Source of the DNA: Setophaga petechia
Lineage: Eukaryota; Chordata; Aves; Passeriformes; Parulidae
Assembly: GCA_024362935.1 (NCBI GenBank)
Contig: JANCRA010000114.1
Location: 496,001-560,000, forward strand
Direction of reading: 5' to 3'
DNA: 64,000 bases
A model generated the notes under the pieces. It was not told the DNA's origin and did no database searches. It saw nothing but the letters and a program-made list of their open reading frames with translations. This document shows, one piece after another, positions 55,780-64,000 of this stretch. The position numbers and the translations under genes were made by a program. The first letter of the stretch is position 1; each line of letters begins with the position of its first letter.

Positions 55780-56480
55780 CCTGGGAGCAGCCACTGCCGG
55801 CACCGGCACCCCCGAACCCCTTTCCCGGCCGTGCCGCCCCTCCAGCCCCAGCACCCCCCATTCCCGGCTCCCAGCAATCCCAGGGGTCCCCCCCTCTCGG
55901 GGTCCCCGCTTTGCCCTTCTGGGGCTCTCCTCTCTCCGGGCTCCCGCTCGGGGAAGCCGCGGCTCTCCCGGGGCTCCCCAGAGCCGGTGTCCCCCCGCCG
56001 GTGCCGCCGCTCCCGCGCGGTCCCCACGTGGCCCCGGCAGAGCTCGGAGGGCCCGGTCGGGAAGCCCAACCCCCCCCCCGGGGGGACCCGCATCCCCCCG
56101 CCCCCCGCCGGGGCTCTGCCGCCACCCGCACCGGGACCCCCCAAAAACACCTCCTGGGGACCCCCCATGTGCCCCCGAGGGCCATCTGCGGCTCGGCTTT
56201 GGAGCCCAACAGCTCCAAACATCCCCCCAAAAAACCCCAAACCCAGGCACCCCCGGGATCTTTGGGCCGAGCTCCCCGTGCCCGGGTACCTGCAGGATGG
56301 GGGGCGATGCTCCCGGGGTGCTGCGAGTTCAGGCAGCGCCGAAGCGCCGCGATTCATCCTCCCCTCTCCTGCCTCTGCTTCCTGCTGCCGCTCCGCCTCT
56401 TCCTCCCTCCCTCCTCCTCCTCCTCCTCCCCCATTCCCGCAGCCCTCGGAGCCGTGGCAGGAGCGGCCATGGAGCCAGGA
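55780..56480 (-). promoter_or_regulatory. CpG island, probable promoter of zinc-finger gene 3
   Basis: Dense GC with many CpG (CCGCCGGTGCCGCCGC, CCCACGTGGCC, CCGGGGGGACCCGC), then a polypyrimidine CTCCTCCTCCTCCTCC tract at about 56400-56430. On the minus strand an ATG at 56357 leads to a CAG|GTACCCGG donor at about 56290, which could be a first coding exon, but its phase does not fit the next exon I see. Shares the CCCCACGTGG word and general make-up with 28330-28680. Confidence 0.55.
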
Positions 56481-56611
56481 CAGGTCGGGATGGGCAGCGC
56501 GGGGCTCTCGGCTGCTCCCAGCCGCTGCGGGCGGGGGGAAGCCGGCCCGGGCCAAAGGAGAGGCAAACTGGGCAAACTGGGGGCTGCACATCCAAACTGG
56601 GCCTTGCTGGG

Positions 56612-57225
56612 TGTGAAAAATGCATGTATTTTATGATTGGCTTTTCGCAAATATTAAAATGAATATTATATGTGTTGTGTCAGGAAGTAATGCTGTATTA
56701 ATTCTCTTAAGTACTGTGTTAAATATAGTTTTAGGTTATAAAAATTGTTAAAATAGAAACTGTGCTATGTAGGATGCTTTGTTTAACAGAAAGGCCTTGC
56801 AGTGAGATAGCAGCCACAGGACCCCTGAATCTTTCCGAGAAAGGGAATTTATTGCCTTCTTACCAGAAGAAACGAACTTCTTCCCGCCTTGAAGGTGCTG
56901 TTAGGATTAGAAGGAAGAAGTTGACACTGACCAGACAGAATCCTGTGTTTGAATGGAATTTATGCATCATGTATGAAGTGTATGAATATGCAACAGGCTG
57001 TTGTTCTTAAGGGTTAATCCTTTGTTAACGGGTGTCCTTTTTCAGGCTCGTGATGCCCAGAAAAAGGTACCCGGACGTCCGTAACTCTTTGCTTTTATTG
57101 TCTCATATTGTCCTGATTTAAATTGTCCAAATTATTACGACTCTAATTGTATTACTATTTTATGACAATTTTATTACTATTAAACTTTTAACAATTTCAA
57201 AAGCAAGTGATTGGCGTTTTTCACA
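56612..57225 (+). mobile_element. 5' LTR of the initiator-tRNA-Met-primed retrovirus
   Basis: 614 bp beginning TGTGAAAAATGC and ending GGCGTTTTTCACA, so the ends are inverted repeats over about nine bases. TATAAAAATTG lies near 56737. An ATTAAA polyadenylation variant lies at 57179-57184, 42 bases before the end. The 3' LTR is outside the window. Confidence 0.88.
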
Positions 57226-57228
57226 ATT

Positions 57229-57246
57229 TGGTAGCAGAGGATGGTT
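57229..57246 (+). other. Primer binding site complementary to initiator tRNA-Met
   Basis: Three bases after the LTR the strand reads TGGTAGCAGAGGATGGTT, an exact 18-base complement of the CCA-tailed 3' end of vertebrate initiator tRNA-Met as I know it. Spacing (ATT) and position are canonical. Confidence 0.85.
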
Positions 57247-57785
57247 ACTAACACCTCGCTGCCGGTGCTTTAGGAGAGTCAGAGTGGGGAAGGCGCGCCC
57301 TGCCCTCTTTGGCAGCCTCGCTCTGTTTCCCCTGAAGTGACCGACAGACAGACGCAGGTTAGGATCGGTGGACAAAAGGAGGCAATAAAACCAAGAGAAG
57401 GGGAAAAGGCTCCCTACAACTGCGGTAATTGGCCCCCTAAGACTAGCAGTGCGCACGAAGAACCCGGGAAGGACAAAGGATTGGTAAGTATTTCTCAGGG
57501 GGGCAGGTGCGGGGGGATGAATGTGTGTGAATGAGAGGCGGGCTGGTTGTCCCAGACCTGCCAAGTGAGTGCGGAGTCTCCCATGCTGCGTTTCCGTCTT
57601 TTCGCGAGAAAAACGGCCAGGAAAGAGACGAAGCGAGTGATAAGAGAGTGAAAGAATCCCCCGGGGTGACTGGGACTGGGTCTCAGGGAGGGGTTGGACC
57701 CCTCAGAGGTAGGGAGCAAGGTTTCCTAGCCCAATCCACTAGGAAGCGGGACAGGAGGGGCCCCTAAAACCTGCTGGGTTGAGGG
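57247..57785 (+). other. Retroviral leader with a splice donor
   Basis: Non-coding leader. GGATTG|GTAAGTATT at 57484 is a strong consensus donor, the expected place for the donor of a spliced env message. No gag frame starts here. Confidence 0.6.
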
Positions 57786-57789
57786 ATTT

Positions 57790-58260
57790 ATATTCCAAGA
57801 GCATCCAAGAGCAGGGTTGAGCAGAATTCTGTCCGAGTGAGGATATGCCCGAGAACACTCAGGGTGGGACAACACAGCTAGATTGAGGGATGAAAATTTT
57901 GCCTAACAGCATCCGGGGTTGGACAACACAGCTAGATTGAGGGAAAAATTTTTGCGCAACAAGATCCAGGGTTGAACAACATAGCCAGATTGAGGGATAA
58001 AAAATGCCCAAGAACATCCAGGGTTGGACAACACAGCCAAACAAATTAAATGCCCAAGAGCATCTGTAGTTGTACCACATCGCTGGGTTGAGGGACAGAA
58101 AATGCCCAAGAGCATCTGGGGTTGAACAACACAGCTGGATTGAGGGAAAAATACCCAAGAGCATCTGGGGTTGGACAACACGGCAGCATTGAGGGAAAAA
58201 TTGCCCAAGAGCATTATGGGTTGGATAACACAGCTGCGTTGAGGGATATCCAATAGCACC
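57790..58260 (+). repeat. 57-60 bp tandem repeat in the retroviral leader
   Basis: About eight copies of a unit with GGGTTGGACAACACAGC, GATTGAGGGA and ATGCCCAAGAGCATC. Copies vary by substitutions and short deletions. Confidence 0.88.
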
Positions 58261-58339
58261 GGGACTGGCCAGTAACACCTAAACTTGTAATAGGTGATGT
58301 GAAAGTAAAAGGTACCTTATTGTTGTTCTGTGGTGTGTG

Positions 58340-58560
58340 AGAGTGAGACACACACAGAGTCAGCCTCAGCTTCCCGGGCAGGTGGGAAGGGGGAGGCAGT
58401 GGAAAGAGGAGTGAGTGACCTGCACACCAGGTCGTAGCTCCCGGGTAGGTGGGGGCTGCTGGGCCGAAGAGGAGTGAGTGACCTGCGAACCAAGCCAGCG
58501 TTCCCTGGGCGTGTGAGGGGCCGTGGTTAAAGAGTGTGAAAGACACGCAGGCAGCCCCAC
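58340..58560 (+). repeat. Repeat of about 70 bp, two to three copies
   Basis: The words GAGGAGTGAGTGACCTGC and CCCGGG-AGGTGGG recur at about 58375, 58440 and 58500. Confidence 0.7.
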
Positions 58561-58949
58561 AGGTGAACGGGCACTGGAGGCGACCCGAGTCAGGGCCCTT
58601 CCAGGAGGCCCGGAGATACTGGGACCTAGAGGCCACCCCCAAGGCAAAGGGGGGCCACAGAGACCTGTGATTTTCTGGCAATAAAGATCCACTTTGTGTC
58701 TTGAGGGTGTGAAAGAATGTGTAAGGGTGAATGAGAAATAAAAGTGAGTGAATGTAGATGAATGAAAGTATGAGTAATGTGGATTGTGCATTTTAAGCCT
58801 TACCATATCTCCTTGGAGGGAGGTATATTGTGTTGAAAAGCAGTGTGAGAAAAAGGCTTTTTTGGGTGTAAGTAGTTGAAAGAAAAGTGCTATTTAAGTT
58901 ATCAGTAAAAAGTGAAAAACAAAGATTAGTAAATGAGAAACTAATTTTA

Positions 58950-59540
58950 GAGGTTTTAAAGGCATTAAAATTACCTAAGAGAGATAGCTATAGTACCTAC
59001 TAAGGGACACCAAAAGGTAAAGATCCCAGAAATAAGGAGAAATAATTTGGCAGATCAGGAAGCTAAAGATGCAGCAGAAAATGGAGCTGAAAGAGTTAAT
59101 ATTAACACAAATGTAGAAAATTGGAAATTCCAAATTTTAGGGAAGCAAAGAAGAGGAATTAATACAAGATCGGTGGCAAACAAGATAAATCGGGGAAATA
59201 GAAACATCTTGATGGAAGACAATTAGATGATAAAACGTTTACTAGGGAATAGCAGAGGACATGTATGAAAGAGCCTGGTGGGATACTCAGGCTTTGTGAT
59301 TTTTTTTTTTTTTTTTTTTTTTTTAAGAACTATGGGTGCATTGGGATTTTTGGAGTAGAAAAACAAGTAACTGAAAGATGTATAATTTGCCAAAGGATAA
59401 ATAAAAGGGTGATGAGAAAAACAACATGAGAAGGCCGTGAGTTAGCTTGTCGACCATTTCAAAGTATCCAAGCAGAAGTTTGGATTTGTTAAACTCTGGA
59501 TTTATTTGTAAAAACGGTTTAATCCAGAAGAAAAAGAGTA
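58950..59540 (+). pseudogene. Decayed pol: RNase H end and integrase start
   Basis: One frame shows a GHQK motif and NNLADQEAKDAAEN, the C-terminal signature of gammaretroviral RNase H (about 58960-59090). After a poly-T run (59301-59324) a CIICQRINK motif follows, the Cys pair of the integrase zinc domain (about 59378-59405), then a segment like the start of the integrase core. Stops and frameshifts break it repeatedly. It lies before the gag remnant, the reverse of the normal order. Confidence 0.65.
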
Positions 59541-59699
59541 TGCCACAAGCTGGGGAGGGGGGAGGTTGTAAGAAAATAAATTTTTGAAAGGCAATAAAAG
59601 AAAAACGGGGAAAGTATAAAGCTGGGAACAAATTACCTCATCCATTCCCGTTTGTTCCCCCACTCGTTCGCACCACCCCCCCAGCCCCTGTGCCGGCTC

Positions 59700-59865
59700 T
59701 GGCACAGTCCGTCTGTCCCAGTCCGTCTGTCCCGTCCGTCCGTCCCAGTCCGTCTGTCCCGGTCCGTCCGTCCCGGTCCGTCCGTCCCGGTCCGTCCGTC
59801 CCAGTCTGTCCGTCCCGGTCCGTCCATCCCGGTCCGTCTGTCCCAGTCCGTCTGTCCTGGTCCGG
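59700..59865. repeat. CCGTCTGTCCCGGT microsatellite
   Basis: About eleven copies of a 14-bp word CAGTCCGTCTGTCC / CGGTCCGTCCGTCC. Confidence 0.9.
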
Positions 59866-60116
59866 CCGCCTGTCCCGCGGCTGCTCCGCGGGCCGTGCCG
59901 GGGCTGGGGCTCTGTCCCGCCGTGTGCGCCGCGGTTCCCGCGCTGACCGCACCGAGGGGGTCCCGTCCGTCCCGTCTGTCCCAGCCCCGGCTGCCCTGAC
60001 TCTGCTCGGCTCCCGCCGCTGCAGCCGGGCTCTGTCGCCTGTTCTGTCTCTGCCGGATCAGCCGCCATCAGCCATGCGGGGGCGATCCACGCTCCAGCTC
60101 GGCCCGCACCGGAACA

Positions 60117-60437
60117 GCCCCTCGGGCGATCCCGGCTGCAGACCCCGCCTGTGGAGCACCCAGACTCGGAGCCGTGCCGATCCCCTCGGGCGATCCCGGC
60201 TGCAGACCCCGCCTGTGGAGCACCCAGACTCGGAGCCGTGCCGATCCCCTCGGGCGATCCCGGCTGCAGACCCCGCCTGTGGAGCACCCAGACTCGGAGC
60301 CGTGCCGATCCCCTCGGGCGATCCTGGCTGCAGACCCCGCCTGTGGAGCACCCAGACTCGGAGCCGTGCCGATCCCCTCGGGCGATCCCGGCTGCAGACC
60401 CCGCCTGTGGAGCACCCAGACTCGGAGTCATGCCGAG
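60117..60437. repeat. 64-bp tandem repeat, five copies
   Basis: Almost identical copies at 60117, 60181, 60245, 60309 and 60373 (CCCCTCGGGCGATCCCGGC, CCGCCTGTGGAGCACC, AGACTCGGAGCCGTGCCGAT), differing at one or two positions (for example C to T at about 60325). Because 64 is not a multiple of three, successive copies are read in different phases; several frames on both strands stay open. Confidence 0.95.
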
Positions 60438-60599
60438 TGCCCCGTCCTGCCCTGAGCTCCGTTCCCTTGGGAACCACAGCTCCGGCTGCTCAGGAGAACT
60501 CTCTAAAGGAATCACCTTATCGAAACACTAAAAGTTCAGTTAAAAGAAAACCCTCTCCTGGTTCTTCCTAAAATTACGGGAGGAAGGGTATAGAAGATA

Positions 60600-61330
60600 A
60601 AAATCCAAAAAGAATGGGATAAAGAGATTCGTCTATTTCCATTGAGAGAGGTTCTCATAGGAAGGGACGGACCAGAGTTTGTAAATGCTCTTCTGACTTC
60701 GTCTGAGGTCTGAAATGTTAAGAAATAAATAAAAGGGATATTTGAAACATCCCATAGGCATAGCTGAACAATTAGACCAATTTTTAAGTCCAAACACTTA
60801 TAATTGATAAGAGATGCTGTCTGAAATGAAAATGATATTCTTCTCAGGAAGAAAAGCAATTAATCAGAGCAACTGAAATAAAAGCTTAGGAAAAAGATAA
60901 CCCGCGGGGACCCCCAGAGAAGACAAAATGCCAACTGTACCTCCTGAGTGGGGTTAAAATAATGAGGAGGGGAGTAAACACATGAATAATTATTGTAATT
61001 ACATAACCGAGGGAATAAATGAGACAGCATATCAAAGGCCAAATGCAAAAACAAAAAAGTTTGAGGGATAACTTTTAGAGGGAAAAGAAGAAACTCCAAC
61101 TAAATAGATAAGCAAACTTAAGAGAAATAGGAAAATAGTCCTAAGTAGGCGGAAGATCTGAAAATCTTTAAAGAAATGGGCACATAGGAAGAATAGGGAG
61201 GTCATAGGCTCTACTATTTTGGGGGGGGACAAACACCATCTGTAGACTGTGATAACTTTAAAAGTGGGTCCCCAAGAATTGGAATTTGTAATAGACACAG
61301 GGGCAGAGAGAACCTACCAGTTAAATATTC
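60600..61330 (+). pseudogene. Decayed gag capsid and protease
   Basis: A segment with AEQLDQFLSPN-type spelling and a following EE-K motif, typical of gammaretroviral capsid, lies at about 60640-60880. At about 61255-61310 there is a protease-like segment with the active-site triad DTGA. Stops and frameshifts occur between them. Known family: gammaretrovirus-like (class I) ERV. Confidence 0.6.
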
Positions 61331-61599
61331 CAGAAAAGTTATAGTGTGTGTGAGCAAATATATAGTAAAAGTAAAGTTTTACATTTTTGGTAATTAAAGA
61401 TGTAGTAATTGAAGGAAGAAACTAAAATTTAGATGGAAGATGTCTTATTGGTCCCAGGGACAGGTAGCAATTTATTGAGATTATCTTGATTATTGAAATA
61501 TTATAGATTATAGATTGAGGGGTACACACAGGTAGCAAAATTTGTGTATGAAAAATTGACAGAAGGAGATGGTATAAAACGGACCAAGGAAGATATTGT

Positions 61600-61800
61600 T
61601 AAATTAAAAGAGTTAAGTTAAAACTAGTCTAAGTTCCAGCTTTAAGCTTACTCTTGTTTGAAAAAAAAAATCCTTTATCATTTATACATAAATCCAGAAA
61701 ATGGAGTAGCTCATAAAATTTTAATTCAGGAGTGAGGAAGTGTAAAAAATCTAGTAGCTTACATATCAAAGATGTTAGACCCAGTAAGACACAGCTAGCC
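61600..61800 (+). pseudogene. Decayed pol: RT connection region
   Basis: In changing frames there are pieces like FIHKSRKWS and VAYISKMLDP, the segment between gammaretroviral reverse transcriptase and RNase H. Many stops. Confidence 0.5.
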
Positions 61801-61849
61801 AGTATGTATTTAAGTTATCTAGTAAAAGAAAGTTGTAAGCTTAGTTTTG

Positions 61850-63580
61850 GAAGTAAATTAGTTAGGTTCACCTCGTGCCGTCTGAGGTGTGTTGAATCAG
61901 AGAAAAAAAAAAAAGGTAACAAGAGAAGAAAGAGAGAAGTTGAAGTAGGGAGGTGGTTAAGAAACTCTGAGATGTTGGAATGTGAAGTGATAACATCTTT
62001 ATGCTAGAAGAGAGCAGAAGTGTGAATGGGTTTTTTTTTTTTGCATGAAAGGCAGGGAAGTGTCTTAGCACATGGTTGTTAGGAGGTTATTCAGTGCCGA
62101 ACTGAGGTTCAGAAGGAGTTTAGCAGAACGGGCCCTCCTCGAAGAGAAAAGAGTATAAGTTGCCTAGAGAAAGAAAAAGAATGTCAGGAGCACCTGGGGA
62201 CGCCAAGTTTGGGGTTGTCGAGGTTGGGAGGTGTCTGAGCGCTCCCTGCGAGCAGCGGGGTCTCGGGGCTGCGGCAGGGACCCATCCATGGCGGTGACCC
62301 GGCGGCGGCGCTGGCAGCACAGGACACAGGTTTGCCGGCCAGGAGCGGGCTGGCTCCGTGGCGGAACTGCCGGGGGGCTCCCAGACTGTCGGGGTCCCGA
62401 GTCCAGGATGGCTGCGTCGGGCCGGTAAGGGAGCAGAGAGAGAGAAGGAAAGAGAGAGAGAGAGATGGAGAGAGAGAGAGAGAGATGGAGAGAGAGAGAG
62501 GGCAAAAGGAACCCAAGGCAGCCCCCAGGGTCCCCATGCCCAGGGCTGCTCTCCCCTGCTCCGGCCCTGCAGCCGAGGGGCAGCACCGGGGGAAGGGCGA
62601 AGAACAGCATCGACAGCAAGGCTGTGAAGAGAGGCCAGCACTAAAAGAGAAAATCAAAGCAGAGACTGATGACTCTCCAAACCTCACAAAGTGTTTTTTT
62701 TTTTTTCTTAAGTAAGAAGTTTTTTAGTTTTTTTGGTTTTTGTTTGCTGTTAAAGAGAAGGTTTGGTTTTTTTCCTGAAGAAGAAGAGGCTGCTGTGGAG
62801 AAAAGCTTTTAGCTAAACCCAGAAAGTTTGGAAGAAAAACGAATAGTAAAAGTTAATGCAGTATGATCTTTCTTTTATTATTGTGCTATTAAGAAGTCCT
62901 GTCCAGGTACTACTGAAGCAACAATCACGGAAAAAGAGTGAATTCATGCCAGCAGAATCAAAGGACTTGTGAAGAAACCTGAAAAATGGACTATCACATT
63001 TCAACCGAGTGATACTGAACTGACTTTCCAATGGGGACTGAGTGGTAATAGCTTAGGAAAACTCAAATGATCCAAGAGATGTACAACGAATAACACTGAA
63101 TTAAGAAACAAGATAACGTTTATGTCACTGGTTTCAAGCACTGCCTGACTAAAGCATCTCCTTGGGGGAGGAATACTTCAGATAGAAGGATCAAGACTGT
63201 TTTTGTATTGTGACCTTTGCCTGAGAATTATACAGGGGAGAAGGGGAATTACCATTTCCATTAGTAAACTTTATTTGATTCATTTCCAATACTGGACATG
63301 CTAGCTGGGTTATAAGTAAATGCCTAAATTGTGAGAGTAATTAGTATTGTGGTTCACAAAATTTATGCTCTTATTGCAAAAAGTGATAAAGTAATAACTT
63401 TGCTTTGTGGATGGGAATTATTAGTGCCTGTTGAATGAGAGATACCTGAGGAACGGTAGGAGACCACAGTTAAAGGGTGTCAAAAACAATTTGCCTGAAA
63501 ATTAGTTAAGAGAAAGTAACAAGGAAATAGAGGGCAAGACCAGATTGGCCTCTGTATCTCGCCACCGAGAAGATCAAATA
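61850..63580. other. Retroviral interior of unclear identity, with a GA microsatellite
   Basis: Contains a GC-rich block at 62200-62620 with (GA)n at about 62448-62505, poly-T near 62693-62707 and AT-rich sequence to 63580. A short cysteine-bearing segment near 63310-63385 (CLNCESN-type) may belong to envelope or pol. No open gene. Confidence 0.4.
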
Positions 63581-63588
63581 CACCTGCT

Positions 63589-63789
63589 GTGGGTTGCAAC
63601 CTCACAGGCATGGGAGGTGGGACTATAAGCCATACTGGACCTCTGTTATTCCTGTTTCTGGCACTCATTTGTTGTCTTTGCCCTTTTGGGATACCAGCAG
63701 GATTGTGTCACAAATGCTACAGAAAGCATCACATGGAAAGAAACCAAAGTTCCTCTTTTATTCCACGCACCTATGTCAACAGCCACTGA
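63589..63789 (+). pseudogene. Short frame with a signal-peptide-like hydrophobic stretch, possible env start
   Basis: A 66-residue frame has a hydrophobic run (LLFLFLALICCLC) after a short N-terminus, then a CHKCYRKHH segment and a stop at about 63787. The position near the 3' part of the element and the signal-like run allow an env beginning, but nothing else of envelope is seen. It may be chance. Confidence 0.3.
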
Positions 63790-64000
63790 TATAACCCATC
63801 CAAATTAAGAACTTGTAGGTGATACGGAGTAAATTATTGGATGACAAGAAACTTAGGAAAAAGTGGCAATAGATTTGGAACTGAATGACCAAAAGGAGAG
63901 AGATGGATTTGTTTTAAATTTAATCTTGAAGATACGGTTCAAGATTTGGTAAAAAAAAAAACAAAAAACAACCAAATAATAAATGAAAAGGTAAAACCAG

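Noticed and set aside
55756..56662. Frames of about 240-300 codons in the CpG island
   Set aside because: High GC removes stops in all frames; Pro/Arg/Ala/Gly-rich products with no domain.
60058..60571. Open frames on both strands across the 64-bp array
   Set aside because: Frame rotation of a 64-bp GC-rich repeat yields these; there is no start context, domain or splice support.
1..64000. CRISPR array, bacterial operon or defence system
   Set aside because: Spliced exons, CR1 elements and retroviral LTRs show vertebrate nuclear DNA. The tandem arrays have no unique spacers of fixed length.

Overview
The window looks like songbird (passerine) nuclear DNA, probably from a repeat-rich microchromosome or unplaced scaffold. 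The evidence is one OR14-like olfactory receptor, CR1 LINE 3' ends, retroviral LTRs of several classes, a C2H2 zinc-finger family with no KRAB box, a maestro heat-repeat (MROH) gene, the C-terminal part of a myosin-binding protein C gene, and GC-rich minisatellites filling short introns. I ran no searches. Assignments rest on motifs, splice phase and comparison of parts of the window with each other.

Layout. 1-2499: 5' end of an endogenous retrovirus on the minus strand (LTR, tRNA-Trp-like primer site, open gag running off the left edge). 2540-7110: satellite mixing a 38-bp unit with a unit of roughly 185 bp, split by a solo LTR with 6-bp target duplications. 7.1-13.7 kb: AT-rich DNA, a CRE-like minisatellite and CR1 pieces. 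13802-14734: intact olfactory receptor. 17.7-20.1 kb: a second, decayed retrovirus 5' end (LTR, perfect tRNA-Lys primer site, broken gag). 20.47-22.18 kb: the same satellite in the other orientation. 23.4-31.05 kb: two divergent zinc-finger paralogues on the arms of a large inverted duplication; one has a solo LTR in its intron. 32-43.5 kb: a 19-exon MROH gene on the minus strand whose introns hold a 25-bp homopyrimidine minisatellite. 43.4-48.6 kb: the last exons of a MYBPC gene, also minus. 49.5 kb: a stray MROH exon. 52.7-53.8 kb: a third zinc-finger gene, with a CpG island at 55.8-56.5 kb. 56.6-64 kb: a retrovirus on the plus strand with an initiator-tRNA-Met primer site and decayed, out-of-order gag/pro/pol pieces.

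Working relations. The three zinc-finger genes share one two-exon plan with a short phase-1 intron, so they are products of local duplication. MROH and MYBPC are consecutive on the same strand, and their splice phases agree at every junction I could read. Each carries one disabling change: a 1-bp insertion in MROH and an in-frame TAG in MYBPC. They are therefore either recent pseudogenes or places where the assembly should be checked.
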